From a virus, in IMG/VR virus record IMGVR_UViG_3300024239_000011, positions 1 to 64,000 of that record: 64,000 nucleotides of DNA. One strand, written 5' to 3'. This document shows, in pieces, positions 53,015 through 61,213 of the stretch. The notes beneath the pieces were generated by a model that searched no databases, was not told the origin of the DNA, and saw nothing but the letters and a program-made list of their open reading frames with translations. Position 1 is the first letter of the stretch, and each line of letters starts with the position of its first letter. The translations under genes were made by a program, and so were the position numbers.

Positions 53015-53827
53015 CTATGGCTTGAACTCTTCCTTCCATGTGCGTTCAGCAATGATGTCGGCTATTATTGTATATGATAGATTTGGGTAATGATTTCGTT
53101 GAATTTCTTTGCGCGTTTTACCGATGCGAAACAACATTCGAATATCATCCACGGCATCCCACGTCACTTTTTTGTTGGGGGATGGTGCGTTTACATTAGA
53201 AGCACGAATTTTTGCTATGCGGTCTTCTGGCGGACGACCATGTTTTTTACCCAATGCAGCTATACGACATTTCTCTTTATGTTCCGATGATTTAGGTTTT
53301 CCTTTCGCCGCCTCGGACATTTTTTTCTTGGTTTCTTCCGTGTGTGGCTGATCACGCACGGGGGGCTTAATACCGTTTATCAAAGCCCATTGACGCCGTT
53401 TTTCGCGTTCTTCTTTGGACCATGATAAACCGTACCGATGGTTGAGTTCGCCGCGCTGTTTGTCTCCAATTTTCTGCCGAGTCTCGTCCGAGCGAGGTTT
53501 GCCGGAAGGATTCGGCGGACGACTGTCAATACAAATATTGGTTAATATCCCATGGTCCTCATACCCTTTTCGTCCGTATTTCAGGATAAGCGCGCTTTCG
53601 ATTTCGAATGCTTCATCCTCATCCAAATTAGTTACTGCAAATTCAACAAACGGCATCATACCAGTACGTCGAATCGCTTCTATCTTACACCATTTCCGGC
53701 GGTTCTCTGTATTCTGATAGGTTTCAGATAGATGTTTCTTCCAACGATCCCCTTTTCCTTTTCCGACATAAAATGGTTCGTTGTTTCTTCGCGGATCGAG
53801 CAAGATGTAGACATAATATTCAGACAT
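53015..53827 (-). CDS. GIY-YIG homing endonuclease with NUMOD3 repeats
   Basis: A 270-aa protein. Residues ~1-95 are a GIY-YIG nuclease (YYVYILLDP, PFYVGKGKGDRWKKH, Glu near 80). Residues ~115-215 hold two or three NUMOD3 units (SDETRQKIGDKQRG, TEETKKKMSEAAKGK), and the C-terminus is an IENR1/HTH-like segment. This is the layout of T4 Seg and intron-borne endonucleases. It is on the opposite strand directly upstream of the intron-split tail tube gene, so it may mobilise that intron in trans. Confidence 0.9.
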   Translation of the reverse strand: MSEYYVYILLDPRRNNEPFYVGKGKGDRWKKHLSETYQNTENRRKWCKIEAIRRTGMMPFVEFAVTNLDEDEAFEIESALILKYGRKGYEDHGILTNICIDSRPPNPSGKPRSDETRQKIGDKQRGELNHRYGLSWSKEEREKRRQWALINGIKPPVRDQPHTEETKKKMSEAAKGKPKSSEHKEKCRIAALGKKHGRPPEDRIAKIRASNVNAPSPNKKVTWDAVDDIRMLFRIGKTRKEIQRNHYPNLSYTIIADIIAERTWKEEFKP

Positions 53828-53858
53828 TTGTACTCCAATGTTCGATATAGTAACAATG

Positions 53859-53866
53859 TATTTATA
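53859..53866 (-). promoter_or_regulatory. T4-type late promoter
   Basis: Perfect TATAAATA on minus, upstream of the GIY-YIG gene starting at 53827. Confidence 0.65.
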
Positions 53867-53886
53867 TAAGGCGAAACGCCAACATC

Positions 53887-53892
53887 TAAATA
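53887..53892 (+). promoter_or_regulatory. T4-type late promoter
   Basis: CTAAATA upstream of the tail tube gene starting at 53959. Confidence 0.55.
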
Positions 53893-53958
53893 ATGGTAGA
53901 AGAATTTAGCTGTGATAAGCAGCACATGATATAGTACCCGTAAGGGAAGGAGGTACAA

Positions 53959-54801
53959 GTGGATACACTTTCAAAATTCGGTTACTAAGGGAATTGGCTG
54001 AATTAAAATCCCTTTAATTGCTGGGACACCTCTCGGAGGCAATCAGCAGCCAAGCCCAGAAATGGGAAGGTTCATCGACTAGGCGAAAGCCGTACACTCA
54101 AGCGAGTGGAAATGGGGGATAGTAAACAGACAAGGATGGATTTATTCCTTACTGTTTACCGAAGATATAGTCAGGTCTTACAGGCGACTGTAAGCAGTTC
54201 GAAAGAACGGTGTGGGATTAGCGACTCCACATGAACATAAACGGTCCCAATGGGAGGTCAGACCGGTCGCGGCGGTCTTCTTATGCCGAAGCTCAAATAT
54301 CGCTTCCGCGTGCGCTTTGTTAACTTTGGTCCGATTGCGGGTGGTTTGGAATTGACCCAACAGGTTATGTCCTGCACTAAGCCGTCGATTACATATGCAG
54401 AAATACCACTTGATGCATACAACTCGAAAGCATACGTGCATGGTAAGCATGAGTGGTCAACTGTGGACATTACGCTGCGTGACGACATCACCAACGTGAT
54501 TTCGAAGCTGGTCGGACACCAAGTACAAAAGCAGGTAAACCACTTCCAACAGACCGCTTATGCGGCTGGTCAGAACTACAAGTTCAACACCATCATCGAA
54601 CAGATGGACGGCGGCAACGATGTGGTTCTCGAACAGTGGAACCTTGAAGGTTGTTGGATAACATCTGTTAATTGGGGCGATCTGGACTACTCGGCATCTG
54701 ATGCTCAGACAATTCAGATGACGGTTCGGTTTGATAACGCGACCCAGGCTGATGGTCTATTCACGGAAATTCCGAACCTTATCCCCGGTTTCCGCGCTTA
54801 A
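53959..54801 (+). CDS. tail tube protein (gp19-like), split by a group I intron
   Basis: Exon 1 is 53959-53982 (GTG start, MDTLSKFG, with Shine-Dalgarno GGAGGT), exon 2 is 54253-54801; the spliced protein has 190 aa. After a Gly-rich start, PKLKYRFRVRFVNFGP and later EQWNLEGCWITSVNWGDLDY and IQMTVRFDN give the beta-barrel strand pattern of T4-type tail tubes. Tubes of this fold stack as rings within the sheath. Without splicing, translation stops one codon after the intron begins (TAC, TAA). Confidence 0.8.
53983..54252 (+). ncRNA. group I self-splicing intron, no internal ORF
   Basis: A 270-nt intron. P1: exon end TTCGGT pairs with GCTGAA (53997-54002), including the needed U-G at the splice site. 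P7: GACTA (54077-54081) with TAGTC (54168-54172) in the S-like AGATATAGTC. P8: GTAAACAG / CTGTTTAC between them. P/Q-like TTGCTGGGA and AATCAGCAGCC lie at 54018-54050. The intron ends in G, and the two exons join in frame. Confidence 0.85.
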
Positions 54802-54816
54802 ACATAAGGGTTTGGT

Positions 54817-56517
54817 ATGCCAGAGTATGATTTACTCCGTCAGGTTGCGAGTGCAAAAGGTAACGATATCAGCGAAGCTGGTGGTACGGTTGCCGGTAAT
54901 GTACCCATTATTGGAAAAACTGCCGGGAATGCTATTGAGTCACTTTTGAGTCTGGGTGGAGAACGTCCCACTCGACTTAAAGACTCGACTCATGCATCCC
55001 GGCGGTTTTCTCTTGATCGACAGTCGTACACTGAAGTACCACGTCCTAAATTTCTATTCTGGGTTCAGTTTTTCGGTAATGGGTTTGCTGATCGTCAGAA
55101 TAGTTCGGCTTTGCGCAATACCGATCAAACACGTCGGTGGGCGGAAGGTATATCATTTCTTGTCAAATACATAGATAAACCAAAGATCACACCTCAGGTT
55201 GAAGAACTTTCACAATACGGAAAGAAACGTCTTATTCATACCGGGGTGCAATACGAACCTGTTACTCTACGCTTTCATGATTCGGTATCTGATGGTGCCC
55301 TGCATTTCTGGCAGGATTATTTTTGGTGGTATTTTGGTGATGCACGGGGCAAAACCCCTCTTTCATGGAATTACGACGCGACCAATATTGAAATGAACCG
55401 GGATGCCGGTGGATGGGGTTTTAACCCGACGAAAGATGCTGCGGTCGGCTCAACGGCGACCAATTTCTTTCTTACTGAAATGAAATTGTGGCAATTCTGG
55501 GGTGGATATTTCACCGCTATGAGTTTTATCAATCCGAAAATCACTTCATTTGATCATGATTCGAACGATTATGCCGAAGGCGCTGTTGGTTCGGAAATCA
55601 CAATGCAAATGAAGTACGAAGGTGTCATTTATCATCAAGAGAAGTCTTCAATTCGTCTACCGCCCGGTCGTGGTGGTATGACTGATGAAGAAAAACGTGC
55701 GTTCCTTCTTGATCTTGGTGATTATTACAATGTTCCGAATATTCGCCAGAATTCCGATCTATTCTCACGTATGAGTGGACAAGTTCTACAGGGTGTTCTT
55801 GACAACGTGTTGCGTGGTAATGGTGCGAATGCTGGTAGTGTATTAAAAAATGTTGTTATGGGTCAGATACCCTTCACTAAGTCCTCAATTAATGCATTGA
55901 AAAACCAAGTATTCAATAATACTATTTCGCGTATCGGATCATCGGCGTTGAATGTGTTTGGTAATTATAGTTTTGGCACGGCAACGGATAACCGGTTACC
56001 CAAATACAATGAAGTTTATGATCCTCGGCTTGTTTCATACAAGGCAACGAATGCGGATGCCCAGGCAGCTTCAGCAGTTTCGACTCGTGGAAAAGCTGGC
56101 GGGACAGATAAAATCATACCCGGCGTCGATTCATTCGGGATGGGTGGTAATACATTGGCGGCAGCTACGTCCGCGATGCAATCTGAAAACAAATCGTTTC
56201 TCGATTCGTTTGGAGGATCAATTGCATCGGCTGCCCGTGATGTGCGTGATGCGGTTGGTAGCGGTGTAGATTGGGTAGGCGATCAAATTAGTTCTGGTGC
56301 ATCCGTGGTTGGATCATTCTTTGATTCGGCAAGCGAAGAAGGTACTCGGCTCGCAGATTCCGGATACGCGGCATTAAATGATATGGCACGATCTTCCACG
56401 CAATACGGCACTGCCATTGCGTCCGATATGGGTGGTATGATTGCAGGACAACAGCAGCGCGATCCTCGAATGGCAGACAATCCGGTGATTTCCGATCCAT
56501 CAAAAGCTTTTGGTTAA
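54817..56517 (+). CDS. tail protein with tube-like N-terminal domain
   Basis: A 566-aa protein. Residues ~75-300 start with PRPKFLFWVQFFGNGF and run through VRLRFHDSVSD-type and ITMQMKYEGV strands, the same order as in the tail tube gene just upstream, so it may be a tube- or baseplate-tube paralog (gp48/gp54-like). The C-terminal 200 residues are Gly/Ser/Ala-rich and low-complexity. It follows the tail tube gene by 15 nt. Confidence 0.65.
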   Translation: MPEYDLLRQVASAKGNDISEAGGTVAGNVPIIGKTAGNAIESLLSLGGERPTRLKDSTHASRRFSLDRQSYTEVPRPKFLFWVQFFGNGFADRQNSSALRNTDQTRRWAEGISFLVKYIDKPKITPQVEELSQYGKKRLIHTGVQYEPVTLRFHDSVSDGALHFWQDYFWWYFGDARGKTPLSWNYDATNIEMNRDAGGWGFNPTKDAAVGSTATNFFLTEMKLWQFWGGYFTAMSFINPKITSFDHDSNDYAEGAVGSEITMQMKYEGVIYHQEKSSIRLPPGRGGMTDEEKRAFLLDLGDYYNVPNIRQNSDLFSRMSGQVLQGVLDNVLRGNGANAGSVLKNVVMGQIPFTKSSINALKNQVFNNTISRIGSSALNVFGNYSFGTATDNRLPKYNEVYDPRLVSYKATNADAQAASAVSTRGKAGGTDKIIPGVDSFGMGGNTLAAATSAMQSENKSFLDSFGGSIASAARDVRDAVGSGVDWVGDQISSGASVVGSFFDSASEEGTRLADSGYAALNDMARSSTQYGTAIASDMGGMIAGQQQRDPRMADNPVISDPSKAFG

Positions 56518-56552
56518 CACCCCTTGGCTAAATATAGCCACGGAGGTGTTAA
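56514..56552 (+). promoter_or_regulatory. late promoter between arms masking the RBS
   Basis: TTAACACC (56514-56521) and GGTGTTAA (56545-56552) are exact complements, and GGCTA/TAGCC lies inside. TAAATA (56529-56534) is in the loop, so only read-through transcripts hide the Shine-Dalgarno GGAGGTG of 56553. Confidence 0.65.
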
Positions 56553-57101
56553 GTGAAAATACGTGAAATTCTCAGAGAAAGTACGTTTTCCCCCAATGAA
56601 GTTTACCTTCACGGGGGTCCGAAGGCACTCACTACGGGGCATTTCAAACGCTATGGGCGTGATGGGATGGATAGCGGAGCCTTGTTTTTCATCAAGGAAA
56701 GCCCGACCGGATGGCGATATGCGGTCGGTTATGCGATGACCAAACCAGATGGTGGTGTATATCGGTGTCGCATCAAGCTCACACCCGATCAAGTTTTTGA
56801 TTTCGCCAATCCGCAGCACCGTTGTCTTGCCCGTACCAATTTGTCTCCCGAGGAATTTAAATCGTGGAACGACGCTTCGCGGAACGGGCATCTCGATTGG
56901 ACTTCCATAGATGATGAATTGATGGGAGAATGGGGGTTTAAAGGGGCGGTACTGTTTGAACGCCCGGCTGGAATAAACGGCTATGATGAAGACGCCGTGT
57001 CGGTCGGGGTGTTTGACCCGGCGGATGTTGAAATCTTGGGGTTTACCCCGAAGGAAGAAGTTCTACAGAAATACCCATTTCCGGTACCGGGACAAAACTG
57101 A
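56553..57101 (+). CDS. CTS-ART: ADP-ribosyltransferase-like cargo
   Basis: A 182-aa protein, GTG start. Leader MKIREILRESTF (L-R-E cut site). VYLHGGPKALTTGHFKRYG, GALFFIKESPTGWRYAVGYA, YRCRIKLTPDQVFDFANP, WGFKGAVLFERP and VGVFDPADVEILGF follow the strand order of H-Y-x ARTs. The Y position is Phe, and an E/D at the third position lies near YDEDAVSV. First gene of a late cargo unit with 57101 and 58087. Confidence 0.75.
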   Translation: MKIREILRESTFSPNEVYLHGGPKALTTGHFKRYGRDGMDSGALFFIKESPTGWRYAVGYAMTKPDGGVYRCRIKLTPDQVFDFANPQHRCLARTNLSPEEFKSWNDASRNGHLDWTSIDDELMGEWGFKGAVLFERPAGINGYDEDAVSVGVFDPADVEILGFTPKEEVLQKYPFPVPGQN

Positions 57102-58048
57102 TGCGTATTCAAGAAATTCTCACTGAAGCATCCAGCCAAGGTGTTCCTGTAATTTCCAAGCAGGAAGCGGCAGATCGTAAACTGTTTGGACCTGTCTATC
57201 ACGGGTCGTCTAGTATCGACACGATTCTGAAGACCGGTTTCGACCCCAACCGATCCCGCCCCACCGGGGTTTCCCGCCAAGGTTTCCGCCTTCAGGCAGT
57301 CGGAAACGGCATCGCCAACGGGTATCCGTTTGACCAATACGCGCCGGGGATGGGCATTCCCGCACCAATCCATCACCTGGGTTTCGCGGTTTACTTCACC
57401 ACGAGCAAGACCATCGCCAAGATGTATAACGGAGACTCGTTGAAGGGTATCCGTGAATTCTACTTGGATGTTCCTAACCGAACCGACATCAATTTCGCTG
57501 CCCCCAACACCATGATGCGATGGTGGCGTCAGCATGGCTACAACCCGGACCCTGATATCCTCAAGAACCATGACGTGGCTAGTTGGATACAGGCGACCGA
57601 CGAACTCACCAAGACCCTTTCGAGCCAATACGATGCGGTATGGTTCAAGGGTAAGAGCATCCGGGGACGCGCCCTCGACGGCGACCAGATCGCGGTGTAT
57701 GACGCCTCACGAATCTATGTCATCGACCCGAAGCTTTCGAGCGGTTTGGACATTGGCGCCAAGGTGCGCCACAACCAGAAAATCCTTCATTACGCGGACT
57801 ACCCCACAGTTGAACTCGATGATGTGATTGCGGATGCGCGTTTCACGGGCTGGCGTGCGATGTACCGCCGGGATGCGGCGGGTTCGGACAGCCCATTCGC
57901 CGGGCGCTCCATTCCGTTGCTGTACATTCCACCACCGACCATGGTCGGGGTCATTGTCAAAAAGAGTGAACTTGCACCACATACCCGCGATCATCATGGT
58001 GGGCGGTCCTGCCTCGTATCAGTTAAATGGCAGAAAGGCGGGACATAG
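57101..58048 (+). CDS. CTS-ART: ADP-ribosyltransferase-like cargo
   Basis: A 315-aa protein. Leader MRIQEILTEASS (L-T-E cut site). VYHGSSSIDTILKTGFDPNRS, GFAVYFTTSKTIAKMY and GDQIAVYDASRIYVIDP give the H-Y-x ART order with Asp or Gln near the third site. The last ~70 residues are an extra beta segment. ATGA overlap with the ART gene upstream. Confidence 0.8.
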   Translation: MRIQEILTEASSQGVPVISKQEAADRKLFGPVYHGSSSIDTILKTGFDPNRSRPTGVSRQGFRLQAVGNGIANGYPFDQYAPGMGIPAPIHHLGFAVYFTTSKTIAKMYNGDSLKGIREFYLDVPNRTDINFAAPNTMMRWWRQHGYNPDPDILKNHDVASWIQATDELTKTLSSQYDAVWFKGKSIRGRALDGDQIAVYDASRIYVIDPKLSSGLDIGAKVRHNQKILHYADYPTVELDDVIADARFTGWRAMYRRDAAGSDSPFAGRSIPLLYIPPPTMVGVIVKKSELAPHTRDHHGGRSCLVSVKWQKGGT

Positions 58049-58086
58049 GACAACTATTACGAAGATGAACTCGAACCGGTGGTCAA

Positions 58087-58563
58087 ATGAAGATACAGGA
58101 AATACTTCAGGAAGGTGTACTCAAGGACGAACCCCATATTGTTCGCACCTTTGATATTCATGACATCGGTAATCGTCGCTTCATGTTTCATCCCAATAAA
58201 CATCAGATGATCCTTGGGGATGCTCGTGGTGCTGGGAAAGGGCGCGTTGTACGAGGCAGCCATGCCGAGGAATATTACGAACTGTTCGGTACCAACAACG
58301 GGTTCGATGACTGCGCTCGTGGCTGGGTTGGTTGTGGAGGATCATATAATAATGGAATCATCCATTTTGCCCCAATGATCCCCGACCCCACCCCGGAGGC
58401 ATGGCAATATTACGAGGCAGGATGGAAATGTCTGGAATATTTTGTCAAGAACGGCGGCGCCACCCCGAAGACAGTCGTGCGTGGATTTGGTCGAACCAAC
58501 TTCGAGCAGACCATCGCTGATATTTTCAAGCCGGTCAGAGATACGTCTTCAGCCAAGCAATAA
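58087..58563 (+). CDS. CTS-bearing cargo candidate, unknown domain
   Basis: 158 aa. Leader MKIQEILQEGVL (L-Q-E cut site), one of the clearest. The body is Gly- and His-rich (GWVGCGGSYNNGIIHFAPM), with two Cys. Not recognised. Its 3' end overlaps the convergent gene by 29 nt. Confidence 0.7.
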   Translation: MKIQEILQEGVLKDEPHIVRTFDIHDIGNRRFMFHPNKHQMILGDARGAGKGRVVRGSHAEEYYELFGTNNGFDDCARGWVGCGGSYNNGIIHFAPMIPDPTPEAWQYYEAGWKCLEYFVKNGGATPKTVVRGFGRTNFEQTIADIFKPVRDTSSAKQ

Positions 58564-59161
58564 ACTCTTCCGGGGTTTTTTCTTCGTCATCACCATCCTC
58601 AATGATGGTGGTAAATTTACCCTTAATGACAAAATCGATCAAGGTCTTGGCAGATTCTCGATTTGCCGCTGACGACTGGATAACGTAAAGTGTTTGACCT
58701 TTTGGCTCTAGATTGAAAATTGCATGTATTTGGCGTGCTGCTCGACTTGGGACTAGCTCACCAGTTTCAGTAATACGCATATCTTCTGCCGTGAGTGGAC
58801 GAAAATCACCCGGAACATCATCAGGGTCGTAGTTTTCGGGCACGAATACGAATTCTACCCCAGACTGCCGCACATAGAAACATGGACAATCCCGGAACGT
58901 ACTCTTGTAGTACGTTACATAGGGATCATTACGCAGACGCAAATCACCGGGTTTCTTACCCCAGTTATAGTCAGGGAACGTTTGAGCGAGATTTACCACA
59001 CCAACCGCTTTGACGAGCTTGGTGTATGAAATTTCAACGGCATTGTCCATCATGGCTTCGAGAAACGGTGCCATATGTTCATTTGTGCAATTGCCTATGT
59101 ATTGGAAGCCCTGTCCTTGGTCGGTACTCTCAATGAGATCAAGAATTTCTCGAATATCCAT
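58535..59161 (-). CDS. CTS-like cargo candidate, unknown domain
   Basis: 208 aa starting MDIREILDLIES (L-I-E cut site). Asp replaces the basic second residue of the leader. The body is mixed and acidic at the end. It has a late promoter at 59183 with an RBS-masking hairpin. Confidence 0.65.
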   Translation of the reverse strand: MDIREILDLIESTDQGQGFQYIGNCTNEHMAPFLEAMMDNAVEISYTKLVKAVGVVNLAQTFPDYNWGKKPGDLRLRNDPYVTYYKSTFRDCPCFYVRQSGVEFVFVPENYDPDDVPGDFRPLTAEDMRITETGELVPSRAARQIHAIFNLEPKGQTLYVIQSSAANRESAKTLIDFVIKGKFTTIIEDGDDEEKTPEEFIAWLKTYL

Positions 59162-59166
59162 GTTTT

Positions 59167-59190
59167 ACTCCGCGCAACGGAGTATTTATA
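59167..59190 (-). promoter_or_regulatory. late promoter with RBS-masking hairpin
   Basis: TATAAATA (59190-59183) overlaps ACTCCG, which pairs with CGGAGT (59172-59167), the Shine-Dalgarno of 59161. Late transcripts start just after the masking arm. Confidence 0.65.
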
Positions 59191-59220
59191 AGAAAGCCCC
59201 CGCTTACGCGGGGCTTTCTT
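59190..59220. terminator. intrinsic terminator
   Basis: AAGAAAGCCCCCGC / GCGGGGCTTTCTT with one bulged C. Confidence 0.8.
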
Positions 59221-59453
59221 TAGGAACGGACACGCGCAGATTGCGTTTCCATAACCATGATCTCGATGTCTGCCGAGCGAAGCGTTTTCACCAAAGACTC
59301 CAGGCTCTCTTCCATCTTTTCCCCAGCTTGCGGATCGGGCGGAACGGTTACTTTGACACCGTTTTCCGACAGAAATTTAGCAAATGTCACGGCCAAAGTT
59401 GTCTTTTTGGAATGCTCGGGTCCGCTGATCTGAACAATTACACGACTGGTCAT
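59220..59453 (-). CDS. small P-loop-like protein
   Basis: 77 aa. IVQISGPEHSKKTTLAVTFAKFL resembles a Walker A loop in which GKT has become KKT, followed by the usual helix. Walker B is not clear and the rest of an NTPase is missing. It could be a minimal nucleotide-binding protein or a truncated one. Confidence 0.6.
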   Translation of the reverse strand: MTSRVIVQISGPEHSKKTTLAVTFAKFLSENGVKVTVPPDPQAGEKMEESLESLVKTLRSADIEIMVMETQSARVRS

Positions 59454-59482
59454 TAATCTACCTCCACAGAGTTTGTTGATTC

Positions 59483-59510
59483 CTTATATCGCAAACGGAA
59501 GAATGCTCAA
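59483..59510 (-). promoter_or_regulatory. sigma70-type promoter
   Basis: TTGAGC (59510-59505), 16 bp, TATAAG (59488-59483) on minus. Confidence 0.55.
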
Positions 59511-59553
59511 GTTAATATATCATGTGGTTGGAAAATGTCATAAAACTCGCTGT

Positions 59554-59559
59554 TAAATA
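59554..59559 (+). promoter_or_regulatory. T4-type late promoter
   Basis: TTAAATA, 15 nt before the ATG at 59575, which has Shine-Dalgarno GGAGGA. Confidence 0.55.
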
Positions 59560-59574
59560 GAAACGGAGGACAAC

Positions 59575-59997
59575 ATGGACATATTCATTCACCCACGTAT
59601 TGAGATCAGTAAGATCGCCCCATCAAAGCCCTACGCGGTCATTTCAATCACCGACGAGGGCAACGACTTTGCGCCGATATTCGTCAGCCCAAACCTCAAA
59701 GATGTTTTGCGCTGCCACTTTGACGACATCGCCCAGCACTACCCTGGTTACACGGTATTTGACGCCGCTATGGCGGCGCGTATTTGGGCGTTTGTGGATC
59801 AGCTTGAGAGTATTGAAGAACTCCATATTAACTGCGAAGCCGGGCGCTCGCGTAGTGCCGCCGTAGCGGCAGCGATCTGCCTATATAAGAATGGCGTAGG
59901 ATCAGATTCCTGGGTGTGGAACGAACAATGGCGGTTCGGTATTTTCAAACGGAACTATCGCATCAGATCAGGTAGACCCCATGGGTTGATCGGCTGA
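59575..59997 (+). CDS. dual-specificity phosphatase-like protein
   Basis: A 140-aa protein. INCEAGRSRSAAVAAAIC fits the C-x5-R-S loop of tyrosine/dual-specificity phosphatases, with Cys nucleophile and Arg, but the usual His before Cys is Asn. An upstream Asp (FDDIAQHYP) may be the general acid. It would remove phosphate from proteins or nucleotides. Late promoter and strong Shine-Dalgarno. Confidence 0.75.
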   Translation: MDIFIHPRIEISKIAPSKPYAVISITDEGNDFAPIFVSPNLKDVLRCHFDDIAQHYPGYTVFDAAMAARIWAFVDQLESIEELHINCEAGRSRSAAVAAAICLYKNGVGSDSWVWNEQWRFGIFKRNYRIRSGRPHGLIG

Positions 59998-59998
59998 T

Positions 59999-60027
59999 TC
60001 GACAAATAGCGTGAAACCTGCTACAAT
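59999..60027 (+). promoter_or_regulatory. sigma70-type promoter for the transposase
   Basis: TCGACA, 17 bp, TACAAT. Confidence 0.6.
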
Positions 60028-60053
60028 AGCGGCGAATCAAACGGATTGCCGCC

Positions 60054-60971
60054 ATGGAACTCGTTCAGTTCTTCCAGAAATTTAGCAGTGAAGAAATCTG
60101 CTACGCCTATCTTGAGCGGGTGGTGTGGTCTGATGGTCGCATCTGCCCCAAGTGCGGCGTCATCGGGGAATCTTGGCGGCTCAAATCCAAGCCCCACTAC
60201 TACGAGTGTAAGTGCGGACATCAGTTCTCGGTGACTGCAAACACTTTGTTCCACAAAACCCGCATCCCGCTGGTCAAGTGGTTCGCCGCTATCTTCCTAC
60301 TGGCGGATTCCTCCAAGGGCATCAGCACGAACAAAGCCGCCAAGTGGCTCGGACTGCACTATCAGACGGCTTGGCACATGACCCAGCGTATCCGTGCCAT
60401 GATGGCTGACGCCGATCCTGCCGTGCTGACCGGGATCGTGGAATTGGACGAAACCTATGTCGGTGGCAAACCGCGTTTCACTCGGGACGAGAACGGCGTG
60501 GTGGTCAAACACAAGACCGGACGTGGTACCGACAAGCAAGCGGTGTTTGTCGCCGTCGAGCGGAACGGCAACGTGCGGGCTGACCTCATAGACAGCCATG
60601 GTGTCACGGACATCAAGCCGCTGGTCAACCAGTGGGTAGATCGGGATGCCCAATTGATGACCGATGAATTGCCCGCCTACAAAGGGATCGGACGGGATTA
60701 CCGCTATCACCATGTTGTGTTCCACAAAGACCGCGAATATGCCCGTGACGGCGGAATCCACAACAACACCGCCGAATCCTTCAACAGCACGATCAAACGT
60801 GCTGTGATCGGCGTCTATCACTACGTCAGCAAGAAACACATGATTCGATATGTTGAAGAGGCGGTGTTCCGTTGGAACACCCGTCGCTCCACCAACATGG
60901 AGCGGTTCGATCTGATCTTGACCCAATCGGTGGGACGGCTCTTGCCGTTCAAGTACCTGACGGGAAATTAA
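60054..60971 (+). CDS. IS1595-family transposase
   Basis: A 305-aa protein. The N-terminal zinc ribbon ICPKCGVIGESW...YYECKCGHQFS (residues ~30-60) and the DDE-type domain with ELDETYVGGKPR, LMTDELPAYKGIG and VFHKDREYARDGGIHNNTAESFNSTIKR are diagnostic of IS1595/ISXO2 elements. The length fits an intact enzyme. I found no terminal inverted repeats or target duplication around it, and it has a phage-like promoter, so it may be fixed cargo rather than a live IS. Confidence 0.93.
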   Translation: MELVQFFQKFSSEEICYAYLERVVWSDGRICPKCGVIGESWRLKSKPHYYECKCGHQFSVTANTLFHKTRIPLVKWFAAIFLLADSSKGISTNKAAKWLGLHYQTAWHMTQRIRAMMADADPAVLTGIVELDETYVGGKPRFTRDENGVVVKHKTGRGTDKQAVFVAVERNGNVRADLIDSHGVTDIKPLVNQWVDRDAQLMTDELPAYKGIGRDYRYHHVVFHKDREYARDGGIHNNTAESFNSTIKRAVIGVYHYVSKKHMIRYVEEAVFRWNTRRSTNMERFDLILTQSVGRLLPFKYLTGN

Positions 60972-60974
60972 CGT

Positions 60975-61068
60975 CCTGAATAGATTGATGAATAGACTGG
61001 TCGTTCGCCATGCCGTGTCCCTTGGCTACGCACACAACACATCGATGCCTGAATAGATTGATGAATAG
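60975..61068 (+). repeat. pair of 21-bp direct repeats
   Basis: A 21-nt unit beginning CCTGAATAGATTGATG occurs at 60975-60995 and at 61048-61068, 52 bp apart, between the transposase and TnpB. It could be a leftover of insertion or a protein-binding pair. Confidence 0.85.
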
Positions 61069-61120
61069 CAAATGTGACCCCGCCTCCATTCGAGGGGACG
61101 GACGCCAGAAGTATCAAGTT

Positions 61121-61212
61121 TGCTAAATAGAAGTAGCGGTAATTGTTGGTGTCGTTACCACCAGCAAAACCCCAGCAGATGTATGGGGCTGTCCCGCTTG
61201 ATCTATTTAGCA
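61121..61212 (+). promoter_or_regulatory. late promoter and hairpin at TnpB 5' end
   Basis: TGCTAAATAGA (61121-61131) and TCTATTTAGCA (61202-61212) are exact complements, extended by AGCGG / CCGCT. The left arm holds the late element, and the right arm abuts the ATG of tnpB. It may double as an IS200/IS605-type subterminal hairpin. Confidence 0.65.
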
Positions 61213-61213
61213 G

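Noticed and set aside
60975-61068. Minimal CRISPR array
   Set aside because: Only two repeat units and no leader or cas genes.
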